64,000 nucleotides of DNA from Haliotis asinina. Lineage: Eukaryota > Mollusca > Gastropoda > Lepetellida > Haliotidae. The translations under genes were made by a program, and so were the position numbers. The DNA is taken from contig NC_090291.1 in assembly GCF_037392515.1 (NCBI RefSeq), forward strand, positions 32,616,501-32,680,500. The letters run 5' to 3'. The notes beneath the pieces were generated by a model. The model did no database searches. It had not been told where the DNA came from and saw only the letters and a list, made by a program, of their open reading frames with translations. Below are positions 42,801-53,169 of this stretch, one piece after another (position 1 is the stretch's first letter; every line of letters starts with the position of its first letter).

Positions 42801-45800
42801 TATTGGGGGCTTTGTGCAAGTTTATCTCCACCTACACATGACTGTGTGTCAGCAAGTATAAACTTATTGGGGGCTTTGTGCAAGCTTATCTCCACCTACA
42901 CATGACTGTGTGTCTACAAGTATAAACTTATTGGGGGCTTTGTGCAAGCTTATCTCCACCTACACATGACTGTGTGTCAGCAAGTATAAACTTATTGGGG
43001 GCTTTGTGCAAGCTTATCTCCACCTACACATGACTGTGTGTCAGCAAGTATAAACTTATTGGGGACTTTGTGCAAGCTTATCTCCACCTACACATGACTG
43101 TATGTCAGTAAGTATAAACTTATTGGGGGCTTTGTGTGCAAGTTTATCTCCACCTACACATGACTGTATGTCAGGAAGTATGAACTTATTGGGGGCTTTG
43201 TACAAGCTTATCTCCACCTACCCATGACTGTGTGTCAGCAAGTATAAACTTACTGGGGGCTTTGTGCAAGCTTATATCCACCTACACATGACTGTGTATC
43301 AGCAAGTATAAACTTATTGGGGGCTTTGTGCAAGCTTATCTCCACCTACACATGACTGTGTGTCTACAAGTATAAACTTATTGGGGGCTTTGTGCAAGCT
43401 TATCTCCACCTACCCATGACTGTATGTCAGCAAGTATAAACTTATTGGGTGCTTTATGCAAGCTTATCTCCACCTACCCATGACTGTGTGTCAGCAAGTA
43501 TGAACTTATTGGGGGCTTTATGCAAGCTTATCTCCACCTACCCATGACTGTGTGTCAGCAAGTATAAACTTATTGGGTGCTTTATGCAAGCTTATCTCCA
43601 CCTACCCATGACTGTGTGTCAGCAAGTATGAACTTATTGGGGGCTTTATGCAAGCTTATCTCCACCTACCCATGACTGTGTGTCAGCAAGTATGAACTTA
43701 TTGGGGGCTTTGTGCAAGTTTATCTCCACCTACCCATGACTGTGTGTCAGCAAGTATAAACTTATTGGGTGCTTTATGCAAGCTTATCTCCACCTACCCA
43801 TGACTGTGTGTCAGCAAGTATAAACTTATTGGGGACTTTGTGCAAGCTTATCTCCACCTACACATGACTGTCTGTCAGCAAGTATAAACTTATTGGGTGC
43901 TTTATGCAAGCTTATCTCCACCTACCCATGACTGTGTGTCAGCAAGTATAAACTTATTGGGTGCTTTATGCAAGCTTATCTCCACCTACCCATGACTGTG
44001 TGTCAGCAAGTATAAACTTATTGGGGGCTTTGTGCAAGCTTATCTCCACCTACCCATGACTGTGTGTCAGCAAGTATAAACTTATTGGGGGCTTTGTGCA
44101 AGCTTATCTCCACCTACCCATGACTGTGTGTCAGCAAGTATAAACTTATTGGGGGCTTTGTGCAAGCTTATCTCCACCTACCCATGACTGTGTGTCAGCA
44201 AGTATAAACTTATTGGGTGCTTTATGCAAGCTTATCTCCACCTACCCATGACTGTGTGTCAGCAAGTATAAACTTATTGGGTGCTTTATGCAAGCTTATC
44301 TCCACCTACCCATGACTGTGTGTCAGCAAGTATAAACTTATTGGGTGCTTTATGCAAGCTTATCTCCACCTACCCATGACTGTGTGTCAGCAAGTATGAA
44401 CTTATTGGGGGCTTTGTGCAAGTTTATCTCCACCTACCCATGACTGTGTGTCAGCAAGTATAAACTTATTGGGGGCTTTGTGCAAGCTTATCTCCACCTA
44501 CACATGACTGTGTGTCTACAAGTATAAACTTATTGGGGGCTTTGTGCAAGCTTATCTCCACCTACACATGACTGTATGTCAGTAAGTATAAACTTATTGG
44601 GGGCTTTGTGTGCAAGTTTATCTCCACCTACACATGACTGTATGTCAGCAAGTATAAACTTATTGGGGACTTTATGCAAGCTTATCTCCACCTACCCATG
44701 ACTGTGTGTCAGCAAGTATAAACTTATTGGGTGCTTTATGCAAGCTTATCTCCACCTACCCATGACTGTGTGTCAGCAAGTATAAACTTATTGGGTGCTT
44801 TATGCAAGCTTATCTCCACCTACCCATGACTGTGTGTCAGCAAGTATAAACTTATTGGGTGCTTTATGCAAGCTTATCTCCACCTACCCATGACTGTGTG
44901 TCAGCAAGTATAAACTTATTGGGGGCTTTATGCAAGCTTATCTCCACCTACCCATGACTGTGTGTCAGCAAGTATGAACTTATTGGGGGCTTTATGCAAG
45001 CTTATCTCCACCTACCCATGACTGTGTGTCAGCAAGTATGAACTTATTGGGGGCTTTGTGCAAGCTTATCTCCACCTACCCATGACTGTGTGTCAGCAAG
45101 TATAAACTTACTGGGGGCTTTGTGCAAGCTTATCTCCACCTACACATGACTGTGTATCAGCAAGTATAAACTTATTGGGGGCTTTGTGCAAGCTTATCTC
45201 CACCTACACATGACTGTGTGTCTACAAGTATAAACTTATTGGGGGCTTTGTGCAAGCTTATCTCCACCTACCCATGACTGTGTGTGACAATACTGTGGAT
45301 GTTTTTCATCTTGGTGTCCACCACTGTCGGTATCCTGGAGCTTCCTCCTTCGTGAATGACAATACTCTGCTTCAGATCTGAAACCAAACATAAATTTCAA
45401 GCAAAATATTCTGCAGGAAATAGCTCACATTGTTCAGAATTAGACTAGCATATATCATTTCTGTATCTGGAAAACAAAGCCATATGGCCATGTGACATAT
45501 TGTGGGCATTAAATACTTGCTGTCTTTGTCAAGAGCCATGCAATCTCTCTAGCTATTTCTGTGCATCAAAACAATCTGCAAACAAGGGAGATACATGCTA
45601 GTCTATTCTACTGGAACAACTACAAAATGGCATTTCAAATTATATAATGTATTAAAGAAACACTCAATACTATATTTTCTCCAGTTCAAGTGAGAATGTG
45701 AGTTCTATTTTTATGCACCTTTTCAGCAATGTTCCAGCAATATTCAGCTGAGAAAATTTAGTTCAAACCTAAACTTCCCATTCAGGGACAAAAACTGACA

Positions 45801-48800
45801 ACAGACTGCAGTGATGAAAGAAAAGAGCCATTAGTTTCCAATAAAAACCAACAGATAATTCTTTATGATTGTGCAATCATAATTTGCTCAGGGTTCCCCT
45901 GAATGTCCTTGAAAACAAATCAGTTGTTTCACAACATGTCCCTGTGGTATGTCATAAATTATTATCATTTTATTATTGGACATTTACATAATTCACATAT
46001 CCACACACTAGTGCATGCTCAATTCGCTACTATTTTTCCCTTGACCACTGGATGTCAATCTCAACTCCTACAAGACAAGTCATTGCGGCTTTCCAACCCT
46101 TACAAGGTACTGCTTCACAGCTGGGACACATAGTCACAGTACTTTGTCGAAGTTCACTGCACGTTGCTGTACCCACAACTAGGTGTTTGCACATATTTAT
46201 GTGGCCACCATGTGGTCATTTACCATCTGATTTGTGGGTTCTTTTAAGTGAACAGAGTTGTGTACTGTACATTAGGGGTTGTCACAACACTGAAACACAA
46301 CACATAATGGCACTTAGGTGAGTGAGTAAGTGAGTGAGTGAGTGAGTTTAGGTTCATATCGCTTTTAGCAATATTCCAGCAACGATACAGCAGGGAACAA
46401 CATCGCACATTGTACCCATGTGGGAATCAAACTCAGCTCTTCATTTCACGAGTGAACACTTTAACCACTAGGCTATACCACCACATCTCACGACTTGCGA
46501 TACCATGGATACATCACTCACCTTCTACACTGCTTACAGCCAGCTTCCTTCCATTACAGTATGACCCATGACCTTTCATGCTCGTATAGATAATGTCAAG
46601 CACAGGTATGTAGACCACACCCACTATCACCTGCCCAAAAAAGAGAACTGAATTCACTTTTTCATAGACAGTCATATGAACCAACCAGTTCAATGATAAC
46701 AGACATCAAGTCAATCAAAGACCAGCAAATATGTTTCCTGTTTCCACAAACAAGTCTGCCCTAATTGTCATTCATCAAAATGATTTTTAATAAATACTAT
46801 TCGTACTTTTTTAACATCAATATGCTTTTAGAAATTAACCTCATACCGCATCAGAAAGAACACAAGGAGACATTTGTTTCTTGTGCATATTTGGCCAGCA
46901 TGTGAAACTTGTTTTAAGATACCACTAAGGTAGCTATTAGATGTCAAATTAAGTCAAAACTGATTCTCATGATAGGAAGCCAACATGTTAAAATGAGGAA
47001 GTTGAAGTCTCAGTAACTGTGCAGGTTAGGCTGCTGACTTTGTGTGATGGTGATTAGTTGCCTAACTAAGGGAGTGGGTTCAAATCCTGGACAGGACTCA
47101 ACCCGACAAAAGTACTAGAATCTATACTAAGAAATACCACATGGGGTCCTGGCCCAGATATAACATATGTTACACCTGACCACTTTCTAAATGGCATTGT
47201 GTAATCAAAGCAGTGCTGATAGCATGTGTATATGCCATGGACTCATCAAGCAGTTACATGTCAGACATATTGTACATTCAATCCTCATTTCATGTTTCAA
47301 GCTAGACTACCTAGTGACTAATAACATGAGAAAATCCCACGGTGTCATCATACAGTGGCACAAGTAAACCATATTGGCTACCAAGCCCTCATTTGGTAAT
47401 ACAAAGAAGTAGCTCATAGCATGATTATCTCGCAAAGTGCCACTTTACAATGACACATTGTTAACTAAACCATTACATTGTATTTATCCTACCTCCTTAT
47501 TAGCTGTCAATCCCATGGAGTATGATACTTCTGGAATGCTAGTTTTCAGAAAAGAAAAGAATTATATGAAAACAAAACAACAACAGTAAACGTAAATGCT
47601 TAAGTCTGTGATGATTATGAGTGAGGGAGGGAGTGAGTGAATTTAGTTTTACGCCACACTCAGCAATATTCCAGGTGTATGGTGGTGGTCTGTAAATAAT
47701 CGACTCTGAACCAGACAATCCAGTGATCAACAGCATCAGCATCAATCTGCGCAATTGGGAAACCGATGACATGTATCAACCAGCAAGCCTGAAAACCCAA
47801 TCCTGTTACTCGCCTCTTACGACAAGCATAGTCACCTTTTGTGGCAAACATGAGTTGCTGAAGGCCTACTCTACCACGGGACCTTCACGGGTCTGACGTA
47901 ACTTGAAGCATCTGTGACAAGGATTCTATCCTGGATCTTCAAGGGTTGCATTGCAATGGAAGCATGAGAGATGGACAATGTGATAATTATGAGTGAGTGA
48001 GTGAGTTTAGTTTCATGCCGCTTTTAGTAATATTCCAGCAATATCACCACAAAATGGGCTTCACACATTGTGCCCATGTGGGGAACCAAACGGGTCTTCA
48101 GCGTGACAAGCGAACGCTTTAACCACTAGGCTACCCCACCGCCCCTGATAATTATGACATAAGGTTGTCATATATATAAGACTAAAAACAAATTCAAGAA
48201 CATCAAGCTAATCTTAAAGGTCACATGCAACCAAAAAATCAAACATAATTAAAACAAAATTATCACTTATTCATGACCTATAATATACATTGCTGGTTCA
48301 TTTGCTGATACGCTGAGGGCTCATTGTGTGTACAGAAAGATGATCTGTTTGATGGGCATTTTAGAAGTATGGCGAGTCACAAGAAAGTAAGATTCTTTAT
48401 GGATAACAACTTCATTTATTGTACTTGTATGGATCCAGTATGGATTCATACACTGTTGTCAAACAAAATCATTTACACTAGAAGAAGTTGTTATCCATAA
48501 AGAATGTATATAGATACACTGGGTTTTGTAAATACATGTTCTCTGAATTTGCGTTTGATCCAATCAAAAATCATCTCGGTAGAGAAAAATGGATGTAGTT
48601 TGCTTGTAACCCACATACTTAAAAACATATCATGTGTACAACTATCACACCTGCCTAATTACATAATGTGGCAGAGACAGGACTCAGGTACATGAGTCAT
48701 AAATCAATTTATTTTTTTTATGGCGTTTAGCCTGATAGGTGTTAAGTTTAAATTGCACGTGGTCAATGATTGAAGCTGTGTATTGTATATTGTCTTTACC

Positions 48801-51800
48801 AGACAGACAGGCAGACATACAGGTGTCAATAAACCAGACATTGAGCTTTTCTGTGACAGAGGCTGCTTACCACAATCAACAAGCTTTTTTATGTAACAAG
48901 TAGATTATTTACTTATTTGTGTACACAACAAAGGTTAAACTACTGTTCACGGCCTCACACTCCAGGCATGCATGCTGATTCAAGTTCTGTGAACCTATTC
49001 ACTGCACAAGCGTTATGGACGCAGCACAGCACAGCTGTTGAAACCACTTTTTCCCCCAGCGCTGGGGGAAATTTAGCGAATTGTCTGAACTCCAATTTCG
49101 CGGGCTTTTGTTTTTCATCGCATTTTTTTCAACTGTATAGGCTGAATTGGCATTTTTGATTATTTGTTTCAGTAAGCACAGACCAAAAGGTATCAGAGTC
49201 TGCAAAGTTATGTTTTACGTTGCATGTGACCTTTAAACATAAACTTGTTTTACATATCAGGTTTTGTTGACAGCTGACCTGTTACAGTCTTTAAAACTGC
49301 TTCACACTATAGCTGATTTTGATTTGAGTGAGTATAGTTTTATGCTGCTAGTAGCCATATTCCAGCAATATCACAGCAGGGAACACCAGAAATGGGCTTC
49401 ACACATTGCAACCATGTGGGGAATAGAGCTGGGGTCTTCAGTGTGATGAATAAAGGCTTTAACCACAAGGCTACCCCACCGCCCTGATTTTGCTTCAAAA
49501 TCTCTATAGAGGTATTCGTTGGATTTGTTGTTTTACACACACAGAGCAATATTCAAGCTGGAGGGCGGCAGTCTGTAAATAAAACTTTAAGTTCTCTCTG
49601 TCCTAAAAAATTACCTATGCACAAAATTAGTGGTTCCGTCTATAGGATCAACAATCCACGTCAGGTCATCTGTAAAGTCACACGGGATGTCGTTGACAGT
49701 TGACTCCTCACCAATAAACCTAAAACATGAAAGTGAATATTTGTGATAAACAACTGGTAAACAGAATCGTCTTCTGTTAACAGCCTCCAATTAACACTGC
49801 ATACATGTGCAGCATCTGTGGTATTGAGTCAGTTTAGTAGTACATCGCTTTTAGCAATATCCCAGCAATATCCCAGCAATATCATCAATATCATATTGGT
49901 GTCAATATAATGACACCAGAAATGGGCTTCACACATTTTACCCATGCAGGGAATCGAAATCCAGGTCTTCAGCGTGACATGCTAATGCTTAAGTTTAACC
50001 ACGAAACTACCCTCAGCAACTGTAGCAACACGTACCAGAATACAAGCATCTTCTGTTTCATGGACATAGTTGAGTATTTGGTGAAACCTGATTGGCAAAT
50101 GACGTATTATGGAACTTATATGGAGGTTTTCAAATACAAACAATTCCCAACACTGAAATTTGAAGATGAACCATGATAAACAGACAGTGTTTTGATATTC
50201 TATCTGTAGATAAGTAACCTCATGTTCAAATTTGGAACAGGGAAATTTAACTATGATGACAACAGCTCTGTTGATGAATGAGTGGCATTCTTGAAGTCCT
50301 GAATCTTGAAGAATGGATAAACAACTTCTATATTTCCACAGAAGCAATGTTTCGGTATAGCTTCTTATATGCTTGAAAACAGTATTAGAAGCTACAGTGA
50401 AATGTCGCTACTGTGAAAATCTAGTTGTTCAGCCATAAAGTTTCGTCCACCACATCTGTGTTTTCAGGACTCTGAGTATTACTGAGAGATACGTTCATCA
50501 AAACCTTTCGAAAAACACTGAATTTTGAAACCATTTTGTGAACTTGTCAAGAGCATAACTAATCTGTCTTGAATGTGAGAAATGTGACTAACTTTTCTCA
50601 CATCGAAGATTGTAAGCCCATGGCAAGTATGTCTTCCAAATGTGCATCACAATAGGTAATGATGAAAGATGCATGTTTGAAAACCTGTATTAGCCATAGG
50701 TTTCATAACTGCCATTATCTGCCCTTGATATTTGTTACCAAATTTGTGTTTCTATACTACTGAGACTAGTGGACTGATCAGAAAAAAAAACAAACTCAAG
50801 TAACAATATCAACAATATGGCGGACAGTCCCACTGTGAGAAATTTCAATATGTATAAGCTAACTGAGACCCATGCAACATATGTCATATTTGGGATTTCA
50901 CTTTCTTAGTAAAGTACAAATTCTAGTACTTTTTTCGGTTGAGTCCCATCCGGGATTCGAACCCGCACCCTCAGAGTCAGGCACCTAATCGCCAGCACAC
51001 AAAGTCAGTCGCCTGGCCCGCTCAGCCACTGGGACTTCCACAAAAATGAAAGTCGGACGACTGGTAGTCTAGACTGCGTACTTTGTGTACCCCTCTGATG
51101 AGTGTAAATTGGCACGGCTCCCACGGCCGAAAGCTATGATTACACGATGCCATTTAGAAAGTGGTCAAATGCAACATATGTCATATTTGGGATTTCACTT
51201 TCTTTGTTGCGATGGCTGAGCGGGCTAGGCGGCTGACTTTGTGTGCTGGCAATTAGGTACCTGACTCTGAGGGTGCAGGTTCGAATCCCGGATGGGACTC
51301 AACCGAAAAAAGTACTAGAATTTGTACTTTACTAAGAAAGTGAAATCCCAAATATGACATATGTTGCATTTGACCACTTTCTAAATGGCATCGTGTAATC
51401 ATAACTGAGACCCAATAGAACAAACCACTCTACACAGCCACCCCACACCATCCAAATCTTTTGGTGAAATTGATCAATTTGACGTCTTCATGTCCTGTCA
51501 GCAGCTTTGGAAGAAGGAAATTTGGGTTACTTCCCTTACATAACTCCAACCTGGGACAAAAGTATGACACATGGAACCAAATATTGGCATCTGAGCTGTT
51601 CCAGATATATCCTTTGTATCTAAGTTCATTCACAAAAAAATAAATGGTACACTATTGTTTCAAATATTCATGTAGACAGACAATTGTATCAGAGTAAATA
51701 TGCAAGGTAATGGCACTGACATCACCTACTTGTGTGACGGGTATTTTTCCTTGATGTAGCCGATCACCCATTTTTCCACTGCCTGGTCAGTTTCCGTTAC

Positions 51801-52854
51801 AAGGTCAGCGTTGCTCTGTTTTGTTTCCACATTTTTCTTCTTTGAAAATCCATCTTTTATCATCTAACAAACACAAACATCAGCTTTGATATAGTAACAC
51901 ATCAACTGACAAGGATTCATTGCTAAGCTGATTTTTTAAAATTGAAGCGTACTGCCACTTCTTTTGGTATTAGGTTTGGTTGTGATATCCAGGCCAATTG
52001 AATATTTTATTTGTATCATTTCTATAGTGTTTACTGTTAATGTATGTACTAAGAGGAGATGTCTTTAGTAGACAAGAAGTCAAAAGGAGTAATGTCAAAA
52101 TTGTGGCTGAAGTCACAGGCTGCAAAATGTTCCTTGTATAATGAATGAGATATGTGTCTCATGCCAGAATCATTTTGGACTTGTCAATGTTTTTGGGTTG
52201 GTTGTTTTGTTCTTTAAGTTTAACATTTCACTTAGCAATATTTCAGCCAAATGGTGGGGGACTGTAAATAATGGAGTCTGGACCAGACAATCCAGTGATC
52301 AACAGCATGAGCATTGACTTACACATGGATTTAAGTTGTTGCACAAAGTGACCAAAGCACTATGATTTCCATAAGTCTACGTTAAGTTATGGGAGTGAAT
52401 GAGTATGGTTTCATGCCACCTTTAACAATATTCCAACAACATCAGGAAGGGGACACCAGAAATGGCTTCACAATATCACCAGTCTGGAGAATTGGACGTC
52501 ATCAGCATGAGAGAACGCTTTAACCTCCGGGCTACCCCACCACCCATATGAAAGTGAGTGAGTTTAGTTTTACGCTGCTTTTAGCAATATTCCAGCAATA
52601 TCCCGGTGGGGGACACCACAAAATGGGCTTCACACATTGAACCCACATGGGAATTGAACTTGGGTCTTCGGCGTGACGAGCGAATGCTTTAACCACTAGG
52701 CTACTCTACTGCCAACAACCATATGGGAGTGAAACCGCTCTGTGGAACAATACCCTGATCCCTTCAGAATACGAACCTCCCCAGCCTTCTTCGCTACTTC
52801 CACTGCAAAATCCAAGAACTCCTGCATTTGCTGAGAGCTGACTTGTACAGACAT
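36888..52854 (-). CDS. IMPA1: Inositol monophosphatase copy B, eight coding exons, complete
   Basis: Coding exons in transcript order: 52854-52777, 51863-51730, 49719-49615, 47538-47493, 46630-46522, 45377-45272, 37572-37421 and 36994-36888; 278 residues. Exon lengths and phases are identical to copy A, showing tandem duplication. Same cytosolic enzyme family (inositol monophosphate to inositol, Mg2+-dependent, lithium-sensitive in animals). Motifs: FIGEES (metal Glu), [14 protein letters not shown] (canonical, both metal Asp), YCNGRKL and [16 protein letters not shown] (third metal Asp); WDFV departs from the usual WDxA as in copy A. It keeps the canonical GTTNFVH and so looks the more conserved copy. 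An acceptor at about 52899 shows an upstream untranslated exon, perhaps that at 63.7 kb. Intron 6 (37573-45271) is almost wholly minisatellite. Confidence 0.95.
37866..45271 (-). repeat. 64-bp minisatellite (about 115 units) carrying the exon 6 splice donor of IMPA copy B
   Basis: Unit on the + strand: AAGCTTATCTCCACCTAC, then (C/A)CATGACTGTGTGTC, AGCAAGTATAAACTTATTGG and GGGCTTTGTGC; 64 bp, with 66-bp variants having GTGTGC. The first unit overlaps exon 6: on the - strand the exon ends ACACACAGTCATGG and the intron starts GTAGGTGGAGATAAGC, and both parts are in every unit. Subtypes: CCCATG or CACATG, GGGGGCTTTG, GGGGACTTTG or GGGTGCTTTATG. The gene-proximal 1.7 kb (43.5-45.2 kb) is almost all the CCCATG type. 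Decayed units continue to about 37720. A 2.9-kb block is duplicated inside. Confidence 0.97.
38100..43570. repeat. Tandem duplication of a block of about 45 units inside the minisatellite
   Basis: The order of unit subtypes from about 38100 to 40995 recurs from about 40995 to 43570. For example the TACTGGGGAC unit at 38167 recurs at 41061 and an AAGCATAAAC unit at about 39382 recurs at about 42276, both 2,894 bp on. The first copy has an extra run of about five units (320 bp, about 39740-40060), which shortens the later offset to about 2,575 bp. Confidence 0.85.
46318..46495 (-). repeat. Short tRNA-derived SINE
   Basis: (GTGA)n tail, GCTTTTAGCAATATTCCAGC, ACATTGTACCCATGTGGGAA, TCAAACTCAGC and CTTTAACCACTAGGCTA. 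Only 27 bp downstream of the exon 5 donor of IMPA copy B. Confidence 0.9.
47025..47215 (+). repeat. tRNA-related SINE, TGACCACTTT-end family, partial
   Basis: GGCTGCTGACTTTGTGTGAT, GGGTTCAAATCCTGGACAGG (B box), AAGTACTAGAATCTATACT, AACATATGTTACACCTGACC and ACTTTCTAAATGGCATTGTG. In IMPA copy B intron 4. Confidence 0.85.
47617..47896 (-). repeat. 275-bp-family SINE, near full length
   Basis: GAGTGAGTGAATTTAGTTTT, CTCAGCAATATTCCAGG, CCAGACAATCCAGTGATCAA, TCGCCTCTTACGACAAGCAT and GGGACCTTCACGGGTC. In IMPA copy B intron 3. Confidence 0.9.
47992..48148 (-). repeat. Short tRNA-derived SINE
   Basis: (GTGA)3 tail, GCCGCTTTTAGTAATATTCC, ATGGGCTTCACACATTGTGC, CGAACGCTTTAACCACTAGG and CTACCCCACCGCCCC. 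Well preserved. Confidence 0.92.
48218..49232. mobile_element. TTAA-flanked element with 14-bp inverted ends
   Basis: Left end AGGTCACATGCAAC and right end GTTGCATGTGACCT are perfect inverted copies, each bordered by TTAA (48214-48217 and 49233-49236). No transposase was recognised in the 1,015-bp interior. TTAA duplication is the hallmark of piggyBac-type transposition, so this looks like a non-autonomous DNA transposon; family assignment is inference. It lies in IMPA copy B intron 3 and contains a separate hairpin at 48392-48505. Confidence 0.75.
48392..48505. repeat. Hairpin with perfect 22-nt arms
   Basis: Arms 48392-48413 and 48484-48505 are perfect inverted copies (core TTTATGGATAACAACTTC), with a 70-nt loop. 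A related single arm (TTTATGGATTAACAACTTCT) lies at 32903, suggesting a small dispersed foldback family. Confidence 0.8.
49327..49487 (-). repeat. Short tRNA-derived SINE
   Basis: GAGTGAGTATAGTTTTATGC, ATATTCCAGCAATATCACAG, ATGGGCTTCACACATTGCAA and GGCTTTAACCACAAGGCTAC. In IMPA copy B intron 3. Confidence 0.88.
49828..50013 (-). repeat. Short tRNA-derived SINE, diverged
   Basis: CGCTTTTAGCAATATCCCAG with the AATATCCCAGC segment triplicated, GGGCTTCACACATTTTACCC, GGGAATCGAAATCC (B box region) and TTTAACCACGAAACTACCC. In IMPA copy B intron 2. Confidence 0.82.
50874..51367. repeat. Inverted pair of tRNA-related SINEs (long palindrome)
   Basis: The left copy is on the - strand (arm 50874-51033) and the right copy on the + strand (arm 51205-51367). 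Each arm is about 160 nt, nearly identical in inverted orientation, around a spacer of about 170 bp. The right copy shows GATGGCTGAGCGGGCTAGGC (A-box region) and GGTTCGAATCCCGGATGGG (B box), so the head is derived from a Leu/Ser-like tRNA. In IMPA copy B intron 2. Confidence 0.9.
52225..52325 (-). repeat. 275-bp-family SINE fragment
   Basis: TTAGCAATATTTCAGCC, CTGTAAATAATGGAGTCTGG, ACCAGACAATCCAGTGATCA and CAGCATGAGCATTGA. In IMPA copy B intron 1. Confidence 0.8.
52392..52547 (-). repeat. Short tRNA-derived SINE
   Basis: GAATGAGTATGGTTTCATGC, CAATATTCCAACAACATCAG, GGGGACACCAGAAATGGCTT and AACGCTTTAACCTCCGGGCT. Adjacent to a second copy of the same family and orientation. Confidence 0.85.
52555..52715 (-). 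repeat. Short tRNA-derived SINE
   Basis: GTGAGTGAGTTTAGTTTTAC, GCTGCTTTTAGCAATATTCC, GGGCTTCACACATTGAACCC and GCTTTAACCACTAGGCTACT. It ends about 60 bp before exon 1 of IMPA copy B. Confidence 0.9.
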
Positions 52855-52995
52855 GATGAGAGTGTGACCTGATTGGGTTTGGGAGAAATGGTGTCAAACT
52901 GAAAAGTAAATAATTTCAATTGATGACATGAAAAATAATGTGAATAAAACCACTGATATCAAATAAAGCAACCTACAGTTATAAGATTTGTTTTT

Positions 52996-53165
52996 TTTGT
53001 TGTTTAACACCATACTTAGCAATATTCAAGCTATATGGTAGTGGTTTGTACATATTTGAGTCCGGACCAGACAATCCAGTGTTTAACATCATAAGCATCG
53101 TTCTGTACAACAGGGATACAATGACATGTTTCAATCAAGTCAGCAAGCCTAACAATCTAGTGACC
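52996..53165 (-). repeat. 275-bp-family SINE, diverged
   Basis: CATACTTAGCAATATTCAAG, GAGTCCGGACCAGACAATCC, CATAAGCATCGTTCTGTACA and ATGACATGTTTCAATCAAGT. Upstream of IMPA copy B exon 1. Confidence 0.8.
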
Positions 53166-53169
53166 CTAC

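Noticed and set aside
37866-45271. CRISPR-like regular repeats
   Set aside because: Units are directly contiguous with no unique spacers and sit in an animal intron; a minisatellite is the correct description.
51205-51310. Possible tRNA gene (A and B boxes)
   Set aside because: The boxes belong to a SINE head. The acceptor stem does not pair, and copies with the same flanks occur at 20.4, 24.3 and 47.0 kb.
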